Shown here piece by piece: positions 18,386-27,328 of a DNA stretch of 64,000 nt. Each line of letters opens with the position of its first letter. The stretch's first letter is position 1. The DNA is from Bacillus sp. FJAT-45350 (GTDB lineage: Bacteria > Bacillota > Bacilli > Bacillales > NISU01): contig NZ_NISU01000001.1 in the NCBI RefSeq assembly GCF_002335805.1, positions 1,930,079 to 1,994,078 on the forward strand, in the 5' to 3' direction. The notes under the pieces were generated by a model, which was given only the letters and a program-made list of their open reading frames with translations, was not told the origin of the DNA and ran no database searches. Position numbers and translations under genes: made by a program.

Positions 18386-18471
18386 TTAATCTCACTCCCT
18401 ATAAAAAATAGTGGAATGAATTAAAAGAAGAGGAAGGTTAGTAGTACATATCTATAACATTATTATTAATT

Positions 18472-18503
18472 AAAAAACCCTAAGACAAAATAAGGCCTTA
18501 GGG
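18472..18503 (-). terminator. trp leader attenuator terminator
   Basis: On the minus strand CCCTAAG (18497-18503) pairs with CTTAGGG (18478-18484) and is followed by six T (18472-18477). The hairpin ends the trp leader RNA about 87 bases before the trpE start. Its 5' arm is also part of an alternative antiterminator, so it fits a TRAP-controlled attenuation switch. Confidence 0.85.
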
Positions 18504-18537
18504 TAGTAAAATTCTATATCTCTACCTCAGCTAAAGC
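18495..18537 (-). promoter_or_regulatory. Predicted trp antiterminator stem
   Basis: Read as RNA, GCUUUAG (18531-18537) pairs with CUAAGGC (18495-18501), and inside it GGUAG (18522-18526) pairs with CUACC (18502-18506). This structure uses the 5' arm of the terminator, and its upstream strand contains four of the (G/U)AG triplets. TRAP binding would therefore block it and allow termination. Confidence 0.7.
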
Positions 18538-18569
18538 TCTCCTCAACTAATCCATTCTCAGCTCAACTC
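18514..18569 (-). promoter_or_regulatory. TRAP-binding site: 11 triplets in the trp leader
   Basis: In RNA order the triplets are GAG, GAG, GAG, UGG, UAG, GAG, GAG, UAG, GAG, GAG, UAG, each separated by two or three bases. Ten fit (G/U)AG and the fourth is a degenerate UGG exactly in register. Eleven is the number of RNA-binding sites of the TRAP ring, whose gene mtrB lies at 28370-28585. Binding with tryptophan would melt the antiterminator. Confidence 0.88.
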
Positions 18570-18613
18570 TAATTTTCAATTGCTTTCAACTAGTATATTT
18601 CACTATTGAAATG

Positions 18614-18671
18614 CCCTCTCTAACTATACGCTCTATAAACTCACTAAACTCTGCTCTCAAATTACTAACTC
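18614..18671 (-). promoter_or_regulatory. Second, irregular GAG/TAG triplet cluster at the 5' end of the trp leader
   Basis: The first 60 bases of the predicted trp transcript hold about ten GAG or TAG triplets, but the spacing varies from one to six bases instead of a steady two or three. The cluster lies about 45 bases upstream of the regular TRAP site. It could be an auxiliary TRAP contact, a decayed duplicate or a 5' structural element. Confidence 0.4.
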
Positions 18672-18684
18672 GTAAATTATGTTT

Positions 18685-18714
18685 ATAATAACGTTAATCT
18701 TGCTCTTTTGTCAA
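18685..18714 (-). promoter_or_regulatory. Internal trp promoter overlapping the end of aroH
   Basis: On the minus strand a perfect TTGACA (18709-18714) is followed after 18 bases by TATTAT (18685-18690). The -35 box lies inside the last codons of aroH, and the start of transcription would be near 18678. B. subtilis also places its trp promoter at the end of aroH, upstream of the TRAP-controlled leader. Confidence 0.75.
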
Positions 18715-19071
18715 TTGTAAATCTGGTCTTAGTTTCACCGCGTCTTCTAAATAAATATGCTGCACCTCTTGTTGAGTACGCTCAGTCTCTACAGTCATTA
18801 GGATTCGAACACATTTCTCAAGACTCCCTGGAACGGGAATTTCTAATGAGCATATGACAGGAACATACGTCCACTCTTTAAAGCGACGTAATGATTTAGC
18901 AGGAAATGTAGAATCAAGATCATGTGTAACAGTGATTAATACATGCGCAACATCTTCTGCCTTAATATCATTAGCTTCTATCATTTTATGTACGAGAATC
19001 TCAGTTGCATCTAGTATTGTCTCTTCTTCATTTACTTTTACAGTCGTTGCTCCACGAATACCTCTAACCAA
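18694..19071 (-). CDS. aroH: Chorismate mutase, AroH type
   Basis: The 125-residue protein begins (M)VRGIRGATTV, which matches the monofunctional AroH trimeric mutase family that makes prephenate from chorismate. Conserved active-site residues are visible in RGIRGATTV, in FPAKSLRRF near 58 and in KCVRILMTVETE near 86. TTG 19071 is chosen since GGGGAGG lies nine bases before it and the aroB stop is one base away. A TTG at 19089 would place the ribosome site inside the gene. The last codons overlap the -35 box of the trp promoter. Confidence 0.93.
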   Translation of the reverse strand: MVRGIRGATTVKVNEEETILDATEILVHKMIEANDIKAEDVAHVLITVTHDLDSTFPAKSLRRFKEWTYVPVICSLEIPVPGSLEKCVRILMTVETERTQQEVQHIYLEDAVKLRPDLQLTKEQD

Positions 19072-19072
19072 C

Positions 19073-20164
19073 TTACTGTACCTCCCCAACTTCTTCTTTT
19101 AATAAAGCTAACAGGTCCTCTTCACTGACAGCTTTAATCTCTACTACCCCTATTTGTTTAAGTAACACCATACGGATAACTCCATTGTGTACCTTTTTAT
19201 CTTTTTTCATTGTTTCTAGTAATTGCCCTGCAGTTAGTCCCTCTGGAATTGTTACACGGAATAGATAAGTTTTGAACCATTCTTCAATCTCTTGAATGTT
19301 CAAATTCGTTTGAAATACTCTTTCACTTAACTTCAAGGCAAATATCATACCAATGGCTACAGCTTCCCCGTGAGTAATTTTTCCATACCCTAATTCAGTT
19401 TCAATAGCATGTGCAAGAGTATGACCAAAATTTAAATAGGCTCTAATACCAGTTTCCTTTTCATCTTCAGCAACAACTTCAGCTTTTACAGAAATTGATT
19501 TCTTTAAAAGCTGTTCTGCCTTTTCACCTTTAATAACAGAGAAGTTCTCAATATTGTCTTGAAGCCATTGATAGAGTTCTTTATCCCAAATGAATCCATG
19601 CTTTAATACTTCAGCAAACCCCGAACGCCATTCATGCTCTGGCATGCTTTGTAATGTTTCAATATCATAAATGACTGCCTCAGGCTGGTGAAAGGCACCG
19701 ATCATATTTTTTCCTAATGGATGATTAATCGCAACCTTTCCTCCAACACTACTGTCATGAGCTAACAAAGTAGTTGGCACTTGTACGAAAGGAATTCCTC
19801 TCATATAAGTCGAAGCAACAAAGCCTGCTAGATCTCCAACAACGCCTCCACCTAATGCAATGACCAATGAATGACGGTCTAACCCCTTTTCTAAACTATA
19901 TGTCATAATGTCATAGTAGTTTTGAAAAGACTTTGATGCCTCACCACTCGGAATGATAAAATCAACAACGTCAGAATAGTTTGTTAACCCTGACTTAACC
20001 TCTTCTAAATATAATTCAGCAACAGTTGAGTCTGTAATAATCAAAATAGATGAAATCGAGCTATGAACATATTTCTCAAGCTGTTCCCCTAGGCGAAAAC
20101 GTAATCCTTCGCCAATGACAACAGAATAGGTTTTAGAAGAGGCAGAAACCTCAACATGCTCCAT
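19073..20164 (-). CDS. aroB: 3-dehydroquinate synthase
   Basis: The 363-residue NAD- and metal-dependent enzyme performs the second step of the shikimate pathway. The nucleotide-binding region SGEASKSFQNY and ALGGGVVGDLAGFVASTYMRG (in part) are present, as are metal-ligand histidines in LNFGHTLAHAIE and the KHGFIWD segment. Its ATG shares one base with the aroC stop (TAATG), and it ends one base before aroH. Confidence 0.97.
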   Translation of the reverse strand: MEHVEVSASSKTYSVVIGEGLRFRLGEQLEKYVHSSISSILIITDSTVAELYLEEVKSGLTNYSDVVDFIIPSGEASKSFQNYYDIMTYSLEKGLDRHSLVIALGGGVVGDLAGFVASTYMRGIPFVQVPTTLLAHDSSVGGKVAINHPLGKNMIGAFHQPEAVIYDIETLQSMPEHEWRSGFAEVLKHGFIWDKELYQWLQDNIENFSVIKGEKAEQLLKKSISVKAEVVAEDEKETGIRAYLNFGHTLAHAIETELGYGKITHGEAVAIGMIFALKLSERVFQTNLNIQEIEEWFKTYLFRVTIPEGLTAGQLLETMKKDKKVHNGVIRMVLLKQIGVVEIKAVSEEDLLALLKEEVGEVQ

Positions 20165-21336
20165 TAGAATGACCTCACTTTTTCATTGTGACGTTCAATA
20201 TTCTCTCCAATTTCATCAATTTGGTCACTACCGAACTTCTCTAGTAGTGCTGAAGCTACTTCCCATGCTACAACTGCTTCAGCTACAACTGCAGCTGCAG
20301 GTACTGCACAGCTATCTGAACGTTCGATACTAGCGGCAAATGTTTCTTTTGTATCGATATCTACACTTTGAAGTGGTTTATATAATGTTGGTATTGGCTT
20401 CATTACACCACGAACAACAATCGGCATCCCATTTGTCATTCCGCCTTCTAGGCCACCTAAGTTATTCGTACGTCGGCTATAACCTTTTTCTTCATCAAAA
20501 ATAATTTCATCATGAACTTCACTACCAGGTCTACTAGCAGCCTCAAAACCGATCCCGATTTCTACCCCTTTAAATGCATTAATGCTCATAACAGCACCAG
20601 CTAGTTTACCATCAAGCTTTCGATCATAATGAACATGACTGCCTAAACCTACAGGCACCCCTTCAATGACAACCTCCACAACTCCACCGATGGAATCTCC
20701 TTCTTTTTTCGCTGTATCAATTGCTTCCATCATTTTTGTAGAAGCTTCATTATCTAAGCATCGGACAGCAGACGCTTCTGAACGTTCTTGTAAATCTTTC
20801 ACAGAATTATACTCTGTGTTTTCCGCCTTAATTCCACCAATTTCAAGAACATGACTAGCAACTTCAATACCAAAAGTTTTCAAAATCTTTTTAGCAACAG
20901 CACCAGCAGCAACACGAACTGTCGTTTCCCTAGCAGAAGAACGTTCAAGTACGTTCCTCATATCACGGTGACCGTATTTAATAGCTCCATTTAAATCTGC
21001 ATGTCCAGGACGTGGTCTAGTAAGTTTTCTCTTTACGTCTTTCTCTTCTTCCTCAGTGATTGGGTCTGCTCCCATAATCTTTGTCCAGTTTGTCCAATCT
21101 TTATTTTCAACAACTAATGCAATAGGAGCACCTGTTGTTTTACCATGTCTCACACCACTTAAAATTTGAACCTGGTCCTTTTCAATTTGCATACGGCGAC
21201 CACGACCATGTCCACCTTGACGTCTAGCTAAATCTGTATCGATATCCTCCCTTGTTAATTCTAACTGGGCAGGAATCCCTTCTAATATTGTTGTAAGTTG
21301 TGGTCCATGCGACTCACCTGCAGTTAAGTATCTCAT
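20164..21336 (-). CDS. aroC: Chorismate synthase
   Basis: The 390-residue FMNH2-dependent enzyme makes chorismate, the branch point for Trp, Phe, Tyr, folate and menaquinone. The three signatures are visible: [16 protein letters not shown] at the N-terminus, [14 protein letters not shown], and [18 protein letters not shown]. The start at ATG 21336 has AGGAGGAG six bases before it. An upstream in-frame start would add 19 residues without support. It heads the aroC-aroB-aroH block. B. subtilis calls this gene aroF. Confidence 0.97.
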   Translation of the reverse strand: MRYLTAGESHGPQLTTILEGIPAQLELTREDIDTDLARRQGGHGRGRRMQIEKDQVQILSGVRHGKTTGAPIALVVENKDWTNWTKIMGADPITEEEEKDVKRKLTRPRPGHADLNGAIKYGHRDMRNVLERSSARETTVRVAAGAVAKKILKTFGIEVASHVLEIGGIKAENTEYNSVKDLQERSEASAVRCLDNEASTKMMEAIDTAKKEGDSIGGVVEVVIEGVPVGLGSHVHYDRKLDGKLAGAVMSINAFKGVEIGIGFEAASRPGSEVHDEIIFDEEKGYSRRTNNLGGLEGGMTNGMPIVVRGVMKPIPTLYKPLQSVDIDTKETFAASIERSDSCAVPAAAVVAEAVVAWEVASALLEKFGSDQIDEIGENIERHNEKVRSF

Positions 21337-21537
21337 CCAACTCTCCTCCTCTTTCTCCCTCACTAAGCTTGTTAACATCTCTTTTTTAATCACAAGTATT
21401 CTTTAGCGCTTTTATGTACTAAATCATAACATATATTTTTGTGTTTGTCTTTTTAATTGTAAGAAAAATTAGTTTTTAAATAAAAAACGACAAATTATGT
21501 TATAACTGGTATATATATCTCTGTAATATATATAATT

Positions 21538-21567
21538 GTACCCTATGAAAGAACATTCATAGGGTAC
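21538..21567 (-). terminator. Perfect 12-bp hairpin after cheR
   Basis: GTACCCTATGAA and TTCATAGGGTAC pair perfectly across a six-base loop, 25 bases after the cheR stop. There is no clear T-run on the minus strand, so termination would be weak or assisted. It may separate cheR from the aro operon. Confidence 0.5.
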
Positions 21568-21591
21568 ATGGACTTGTCATTGTAAATTAAT

Positions 21592-22365
21592 TTATACTTT
21601 TCGATAGAAAAAAGTATCTTCAGTATCAAAAGAATAGGTCATCGGATTAAATATTTGTTCCGTACTTCCTACGAACAAGACGCCACCTGGCCTCAAAGCC
21701 TGGCTAAACTTATGATATAATTCATGCTTTGCTTCCTCAGTAAAATAAATCATTACATTTCTACAGACAATTAAATCATAGTTTTGGTCAAATCGATCAC
21801 TCAGTAGATTTTGTTGCTTAAAGGATACTGTGCGTTTAATTTCATCGTTTATACGGTGTCCTAAGCTTTCCTTTGTGAAATATTTTGAAAGCATTTCTCT
21901 TGGTACATCCTTTAACGAACGATCCGTATACAGACCAGACTTCGCTCTCTCTAGTATTCCCTTATCTAAGTCAGTAGCTAAAACAGACACTTTGTTTAAC
22001 GGCATGAATTTTCCTAGAATCATTGCAAGTGTATATGGCTCTTCCCCTGTCGAACAAGCAGCGCTCCACACTTTTAATCGATTATTCTCTTTATATAATC
22101 GCGGTAGAACTTTATTCTCTAATACTTCCCAACGCTTCGGATTACGATAAAACTCCGATACATTAATTGTCATACGGTCAAGAAACTCTTCAAAGAGGTC
22201 GTCTTCCTTTGTCATCGCTTGAAAGAAGCTAGAAAAGTCACTATAGCCTCTTTTTTCTCTAAGTGATTCTAATCTTCTTTTCATTTGCGCTTCTTTATAT
22301 AATGCTAAATTAATCCCTGTCTTACGCTTTATATTTTCGATAAACTTAGTATAATCTTGCTCCAT
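21592..22365 (-). CDS. cheR: Chemotaxis protein methyltransferase CheR
   Basis: The 257-residue enzyme methylates glutamates of chemoreceptors using S-adenosylmethionine. The N-terminal helical domain is followed by the SAM-binding region [19 protein letters not shown] near 100-118 and [20 protein letters not shown] near 206. [11 protein letters not shown] near 232 is the usual C-terminal beta segment. It stands alone between ndk and aroC, as in B. subtilis. The chemoreceptor at 61805-63874 would be a potential substrate. Confidence 0.95.
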   Translation of the reverse strand: MEQDYTKFIENIKRKTGINLALYKEAQMKRRLESLREKRGYSDFSSFFQAMTKEDDLFEEFLDRMTINVSEFYRNPKRWEVLENKVLPRLYKENNRLKVWSAACSTGEEPYTLAMILGKFMPLNKVSVLATDLDKGILERAKSGLYTDRSLKDVPREMLSKYFTKESLGHRINDEIKRTVSFKQQNLLSDRFDQNYDLIVCRNVMIYFTEEAKHELYHKFSQALRPGGVLFVGSTEQIFNPMTYSFDTEDTFFYRKV

Positions 22366-22529
22366 TACTTGTTGGCTCCTCTATCAGTAACTGTGTACTC
22401 TATTATAAATTTATTATCTTTTTATCATATTTTTTCCGTTACGACTATACTATTCGTAAAAATTCATTATAAACTACATAGACTTCAAGCTAGTAAGTCT
22501 ATTTTAGCATTAATCTGAAAAATCGTCTC

Positions 22530-22580
22530 AAAAAAAAGAAAAAAAGAAGGATTTTGAAAATAAATTTCAAAATCCTTCTT
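22530..22580 (-). terminator. ndk terminator
   Basis: AAGAAGGATTTTGAAA (22544-22559) pairs perfectly with TTTCAAAATCCTTCTT (22565-22580) over a five-base loop, and on the minus strand a T-rich stretch follows. It lies 60 bases after the ndk stop. Confidence 0.85.
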
Positions 22581-22641
22581 CGTATTTAGGAGATATGTGT
22601 TTCTCTTTCTCTCCATAAAAGATATTACTAAATTATAACTC

Positions 22642-23085
22642 TTAAACCCACTTGCTAATTGTTTTTTCGTATGTGTTAAGCTCAACTTCGTTAAAGAAAA
22701 TACCGATTTCTCTTTCAGCACTTTCTGGAGAATCAGAACCATGAATTACGTTCATAGCAACTTGTACACCGAAGTCACCACGGATAGTTCCAGGTGCAGC
22801 ATCAGCTGGGTTTGTAGCTCCCATCATTGTACGAGCTGTAGAAATTACATTTTCACCTTCCCAAACCATAGCAAATACTGGTCCAGATGTAATAAAATCA
22901 ACTAACTCTCCGAAGAAAGGACGCTCTTTGTGCTCAGCATAGTGAGTTTCAGCAGTTTCCTTAGGAACTGTCATTAATTTAGCAGCAACTAGGTTAAAGC
23001 CTTTCTTCTCGAAACGAGAAACTACTTCACCTATTAAATTACGTTGTACTCCATCTGGCTTAATCATTAAATATGTTTTTTCCAT
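22642..23085 (-). CDS. ndk: Nucleoside diphosphate kinase
   Basis: The 147-residue enzyme begins [16 protein letters not shown] and carries the phospho-acceptor histidine at 115 in NVIHGSDS. It exchanges gamma-phosphates among nucleotides. ATG 23085 is chosen because GAGAGG precedes it. An in-frame start at 23193 would add 36 residues that do not belong to the family. It lies between hepT and cheR as in B. subtilis and has its own strong terminator. Confidence 0.97.
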   Translation of the reverse strand: MEKTYLMIKPDGVQRNLIGEVVSRFEKKGFNLVAAKLMTVPKETAETHYAEHKERPFFGELVDFITSGPVFAMVWEGENVISTARTMMGATNPADAAPGTIRGDFGVQVAMNVIHGSDSPESAEREIGIFFNEVELNTYEKTISKWV

Positions 23086-23238
23086 TTTAAAAAACCTCTC
23101 TCTCATAAACTTTACTGTTATGTAAATTGTGCCAAAGTGATTATACCAAAGATAATTACGATTCGCAATAATTGACGAAAAAAGCGGTTTCATCAGCGGA
23201 ATTTAGTTGAGTAATTTACAACTTAAGTTCCAACTTGC

Positions 23239-23286
23239 TTAGGTTATAATCAAAAGCTTTCGATCAAAATTTTGATTATAACCTAA
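23239..23286 (-). terminator. Hairpin overlapping the hepT stop codon
   Basis: A perfect 17-bp inverted repeat (23239-23255 with 23270-23286) with a 14-base loop begins within the last codon of hepT. There is no T-run, so it may work as an mRNA 3' end stabiliser or a weak terminator between hepT and ndk. Confidence 0.5.
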
Positions 23287-24263
23287 AACTTACGACAACC
23301 AATATATTTCGCAATTTCAATTAAGTAGCTTTTTGCATCAATATCGGGTAAATCTTCAATTGCTCTATACGCCTTATTTAAATAACTATCACTTATTTCT
23401 AATGAGTACTCTATTCCGCCTGACTCTTTGATTGCTTCAATTACATGGTTCATATCGACAGCCTCGATAAATGGGTCTTCAAGTGTTTCAATAATCATTT
23501 TCTTTACTTTAGGCTGATGATGGATTGCGTACAGGGCTGGCAATGTCACATTCCCTTGAAGTAAATCACTTCCTGCAGGCTTTCCTAACTCTGCCTCTGT
23601 CCCGATAAAATCAAGAACATCATCTGTTATTTGGAAAGACATACCTACATTATAACCAAATGAATAGAGTTTAGACTGTACATCTGTAGTTGTCCTAGAA
23701 GCAATTGCTCCTAGTTGACAGCTTATCGCAATTAACAAAGCTGTCTTTCGTTTTATTCTTCTTAAATAACCACGAAAATGCTGGTTCCAATCATACTGAT
23801 CTCTAATTTGTTCTACCTCACCGATACACATTTCAACCATTGCTTTCGATAAGAAACGATGTATATCAGGGTTTTCAAAGGACACTGTTTTCTCGATTGC
23901 TCTAGCAAAAAGATAATCACCTGTATACATTGCAACACGATTATCATATTTTGACTTAATCGTCCTTTTTCCACGTCTTAATTCAGCGTCATCAATAACA
24001 TCATCATGTACAAGGGATGCCATATGAATTAATTCTAATGGAACTGCGATATTTTTAAGAGAATGTATATTATAATTTCCAAATTTTCCCGCTAACAAAA
24101 CAAAGACAGGGCGTATACGTTTACCCCCTGCTTTAAGAAGATGCGTTGAAGCTTCACGAAGCACTTTATGCTCTGCCTGCAGTGTATGTTCTAATTCCTG
24201 TTCAATTATCTCTATATCTTCTTTCAATTTTAAATAAATATCAGCTAAATTCATCTCTTCCAC
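23283..24263 (-). CDS. hepT: Heptaprenyl diphosphate synthase component II
   Basis: The 326-residue trans-prenyltransferase subunit carries the first aspartate-rich motif LVHDDVIDDAELRRG near 84-98 and the second, QITDDVLDFIG, near 212. With HepS it makes the C35 side-chain precursor of menaquinone-7. In B. subtilis it directly follows menG, but here three genes of the alternative menaquinone pathway stand between them. mqnA ends only six bases upstream, so it is in the same operon. Confidence 0.95.
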   Translation of the reverse strand: MEEMNLADIYLKLKEDIEIIEQELEHTLQAEHKVLREASTHLLKAGGKRIRPVFVLLAGKFGNYNIHSLKNIAVPLELIHMASLVHDDVIDDAELRRGKRTIKSKYDNRVAMYTGDYLFARAIEKTVSFENPDIHRFLSKAMVEMCIGEVEQIRDQYDWNQHFRGYLRRIKRKTALLIAISCQLGAIASRTTTDVQSKLYSFGYNVGMSFQITDDVLDFIGTEAELGKPAGSDLLQGNVTLPALYAIHHQPKVKKMIIETLEDPFIEAVDMNHVIEAIKESGGIEYSLEISDSYLNKAYRAIEDLPDIDAKSYLIEIAKYIGCRKF

Positions 24264-24269
24264 CCTAGG

Positions 24270-25127
24270 TTAAATAGAATGACAGTGGTCTAATGAATCC
24301 CATAAATAGATAGATTCTACCTTTTTCGTTAATAGACCCTGCTCATAGGCAAGCTTATAATAGTAACGTAAGCCTTCCAATTGCCTCATTTCTAAATCAT
24401 AGCATAATCCAGCAAAATATTCATTCCAAAATGAGCTAGATCCCCCGAAGAGATTTCTAATTTCAGTAATCATCGGCTGAAATTGATCATGCTGACTTTT
24501 CTTTTTACTCATTAAAAATTGTTCATATAACGCTTCTAATAAAGCTCCTTGATTTTCAATAACTTGATTCCTAACTGCGAAAACAGCATACGTCATTGGG
24601 AAACCAGTGTGTTCATACCAGAGCTGTCCTAAATCATAACGATATATATCTTTCTCATGATTCCACTTCGTTACAATTGCATCGTCTCCAATTAAAAGGC
24701 AAGCATCATGGTCAAGCATCATTTCATGAAAATTTGGTTTAGTCACATGATAGTCTACTTGATATTGATAAAAATGATGAAGAATAACCTTCAATAAATT
24801 TATCGATGTCGCAGAACTAGAGGTAAGCGCAATCTTCTTTTCGTTTAATTCTTCTATAGGTACCTTTGAAAACAAAAAGATAGAACCTACTTCTCGATGA
24901 GAAGAAACCGAAAGATTCGGCAGAAGATGATATTTATCAAAATGCTCACCATATGAAAACGAGGAGATACCACCTACATCCACAACTCCCTTAGACATTC
25001 CTTCATTTAATTGCGATGGAATCTGTGGTACAAAGCTACAGCCATTTTCAATTAGCTTGTTCCGTTCTAGATAGTAGTATAAAGGTAGAATGTTTGTATA
25101 TGAAATTTCACCAATTACAAGGGTCAT
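24270..25127 (-). CDS. mqnA: Chorismate dehydratase MqnA (futalosine menaquinone pathway)
   Basis: The 285-residue protein has a periplasmic-binding-protein-like fold and begins VIGEISYTNILPLYY, which matches the MqnA family (I-x-Y-x-N-x-x-P). VDVGGISSFSYGE near 49-61 and SSSATSINLLKVIL near 102-115 fit the ligand-binding strands. MqnA converts chorismate to 3-enolpyruvylbenzoate, the first step of the futalosine route. Its start codon overlaps the ubiX stop by one base. MqnB-MqnE are not in the window and must lie elsewhere if the pathway is complete. Confidence 0.9.
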   Translation of the reverse strand: MTLVIGEISYTNILPLYYYLERNKLIENGCSFVPQIPSQLNEGMSKGVVDVGGISSFSYGEHFDKYHLLPNLSVSSHREVGSIFLFSKVPIEELNEKKIALTSSSATSINLLKVILHHFYQYQVDYHVTKPNFHEMMLDHDACLLIGDDAIVTKWNHEKDIYRYDLGQLWYEHTGFPMTYAVFAVRNQVIENQGALLEALYEQFLMSKKKSQHDQFQPMITEIRNLFGGSSSFWNEYFAGLCYDLEMRQLEGLRYYYKLAYEQGLLTKKVESIYLWDSLDHCHSI

Positions 25128-25729
25128 TATTTATCCCCCCAACGAGTAAAAAGAGTGTGTTCTACACCAATATTGTCTAACGCTTTACCAACAACGAAAT
25201 TTATCAAATCATCCATCGTTTCAGGTCCATGGTAAAACCCAGGCATGGCCGGTAATATTTTTGCTCCTACTTTTGACAGCTTAAGCATATTTTCTAAATG
25301 AATTTGATTTAATGGTGTTTCTCTCGGGACGATTAATAATGGTCGTCCTTCTTTTAGCATTACATCAGACGTACGCTCCAATAGATTCCCTGATGCTCCT
25401 TGAGCAATACCAGATAACGTTCCCATTGAACATGGAATGATAATCATACCATGGTTTTGATAAGACCCACTTGCAATTGGAGCAGTATATTCATGAAGGG
25501 GATGATAATTAAGTCCATCCCCATAAGTACGAAATTGCTCGTCAAGTACAGCTTCTCGATTCGTAATATCAAGGCCTAACTCTTCTCTAAATACAATCCA
25601 TCCTGCATTTGTTATAATTAAATGAACCTTATAGTTTGCTTTAAGAAGTTGTTGAACAAGACGAATACCATAGATAGACCCGCTTGCACCTGTTATTCCG
25701 ACAGTCACTATACCTGTATGTTTGCTCAT
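25127..25729 (-). CDS. ubiX: UbiX-type flavin prenyltransferase
   Basis: The 200-residue flavoprotein has the family marks GITGASGSIYGIRL near the N-terminus, PCSMGTLSGIAQGASGNLLERTSDVMLKE (in part) in the middle and RETPLNQIHLENMLKL near 137-152. UbiX proteins prenylate FMN to make the cofactor of UbiD-type decarboxylases. In the futalosine pathway a UbiD homologue (MqnL) decarboxylates the naphthoate ring, which fits the position between mqnA and the prenyltransferase gene. It overlaps the upstream gene by four bases (ATGA) and mqnA by one. Confidence 0.9.
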   Translation of the reverse strand: MSKHTGIVTVGITGASGSIYGIRLVQQLLKANYKVHLIITNAGWIVFREELGLDITNREAVLDEQFRTYGDGLNYHPLHEYTAPIASGSYQNHGMIIIPCSMGTLSGIAQGASGNLLERTSDVMLKEGRPLLIVPRETPLNQIHLENMLKLSKVGAKILPAMPGFYHGPETMDDLINFVVGKALDNIGVEHTLFTRWGDK

Positions 25730-26589
25730 AATAAGATATCTCCTATCGTAAATACTAGCATTACTATTGCCAATATACCGTTCATAGTAAAGAAGGCTAC
25801 TCCTACCTTGGATAAATCATTAGGTTTAACAAGGGAGTGCTCATAAAGCATTATCCCCCCAGAGATTAAAACCCCTATTAAATAAATAATCCCAAGTGGC
25901 ATTACAAAAAAGAGTGAAACTAGTGCTAGAAAGCTCACTACATGAAATGATTTCGCCATATTTAACGCCTTGGCAATTCCAAAATAACTAGGAATAGAGT
26001 AAAGACCATTTTCCTTATCGTAATCGGCATCTTGACATGCATAGATGACATCAAATCCAGCTGTCCATAAAGCAACACCTAAGAACAATAGCATAGCTTC
26101 CCATGTAAGTGTTCCTGTTGTTCCTACCCAACCACCTAAAGGAGCTAATCCAATTGTTACACCTAAAATTAAGTGACATGCCCATGTAAATCTTTTTGTG
26201 TATGAATAGATAACTAAAAAGAAAACAGCTACAGGTAACAGATAAACAGCTAACATATTCAATTGGTACGCAGAATAAAACAATAAAGCAAAAGATACAA
26301 TAATAAAAAGTAATACTTCTGCTTTTGATACTAATCCTGCAGGTACCGCTCGGTCAGCAGTACGTGGATTATGCTTATCTATTTGAGCATCTATTACCCG
26401 ATTTAAGGACATTGCAGCACTTCTGGCACCAACCATAGCTAGTGTTATCCAAACCCATTGACTTAGAGTTGGCAAGTGTCCATTAATAATAACACTTCCT
26501 AGTATTGCTCCAAGAAATGCAAATGGTAGAGCAAATAAAGTATGTTCGAATTTAATCATTTCTAAGATAATTTTAATTTTCCTAATCAC
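25726..26589 (-). CDS. mqnP: UbiA-family prenyltransferase, probable MqnP
   Basis: The 287-residue protein has about eight hydrophobic segments and the two aspartate-rich motifs of UbiA enzymes, NRVIDAQIDKHNPRT near 63-77 and DVIYACQDADYDKENG near 179-194. It should attach the heptaprenyl chain from HepS/HepT to the dihydroxynaphthoate intermediate. The neighbours mqnA and ubiX point to MqnP of the futalosine route. A 4-hydroxybenzoate-type specificity or a menA role cannot be excluded by motif alone. It starts 15 bases after menG. Confidence 0.88.
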   Translation of the reverse strand: MIRKIKIILEMIKFEHTLFALPFAFLGAILGSVIINGHLPTLSQWVWITLAMVGARSAAMSLNRVIDAQIDKHNPRTADRAVPAGLVSKAEVLLFIIVSFALLFYSAYQLNMLAVYLLPVAVFFLVIYSYTKRFTWACHLILGVTIGLAPLGGWVGTTGTLTWEAMLLFLGVALWTAGFDVIYACQDADYDKENGLYSIPSYFGIAKALNMAKSFHVVSFLALVSLFFVMPLGIIYLIGVLISGGIMLYEHSLVKPNDLSKVGVAFFTMNGILAIVMLVFTIGDILL

Positions 26590-26604
26590 AATACGTCTCC
26601 ACTT

Positions 26605-27324
26605 CTACTTCTTTTCGTTTGATGGCTTACTTCCCATATGCATCGCAGCGACACCTGCTGAGTAAGACTTTACCTCTACATCTTGAAAACCGGCTTCCTC
26701 AAACATAGACGCAAGCTTATACCTATCTGGAAAGGACATCGTAGATTCTTGAAGCCATGAATATTCTTTATAGCTTTTAGCAATTAGCTTACCAAAGATG
26801 GGCATAATATGACGGAAATAGATAAAGTAGACTTGCTTGAACACCGGAGTCGTCGGTTGAGACGTTTCTAAACAAACTGCTTTTCCTCCCGGCTTTAAGA
26901 CCCGATTCATCTCCTTTAATACTTGCATGTAGTCAGGGACATTTCGAAGTCCAAATCCAATCGTAACAAAGTCAAACTGATTGTCTTCAAATGGTAATTC
27001 CATTGCATTGCCGTGTTGAAGCTGAATATTTTTATATCCACTCGACTTTACTTTCTCATCACCGATTTTTAACATGTTTTTACTGAAGTCAAGTCCAATC
27101 GCTGAACCATTTGTTCCTACTGCCTCAGCTAAAGCAAGTGTCCAATCAGCCGTACCGCAACATAGATCAAGCGTTTGGTCATCTTGTTGTACATTCATTC
27201 TCTTCATTGTATCTTTACGCCACGCCTTATGTCTTTGAAAGCTTATAACTGAATTCATCAAATCATACTTCTTATAAATTGATTCAAATACTTGATGAAC
27301 TCGTTCTTCCTTCGTTTGACTCAT
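26605..27324 (-). CDS. menG: Demethylmenaquinone methyltransferase
   Basis: The 239-residue UbiE/MenG methyltransferase carries the SAM-binding motif [16 protein letters not shown] near 48-63 and the family box [18 protein letters not shown] near 141. [14 protein letters not shown] is the C-terminal signature. It performs the last step of menaquinone synthesis, which is shared by the classical and futalosine routes. It begins four bases after hepS, in the operon hepS-menG-mqnP-ubiX-mqnA-hepT. Confidence 0.95.
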   Translation of the reverse strand: MSQTKEERVHQVFESIYKKYDLMNSVISFQRHKAWRKDTMKRMNVQQDDQTLDLCCGTADWTLALAEAVGTNGSAIGLDFSKNMLKIGDEKVKSSGYKNIQLQHGNAMELPFEDNQFDFVTIGFGLRNVPDYMQVLKEMNRVLKPGGKAVCLETSQPTTPVFKQVYFIYFRHIMPIFGKLIAKSYKEYSWLQESTMSFPDRYKLASMFEEAGFQDVEVKSYSAGVAAMHMGSKPSNEKK

Positions 27325-27328
27325 CCCT

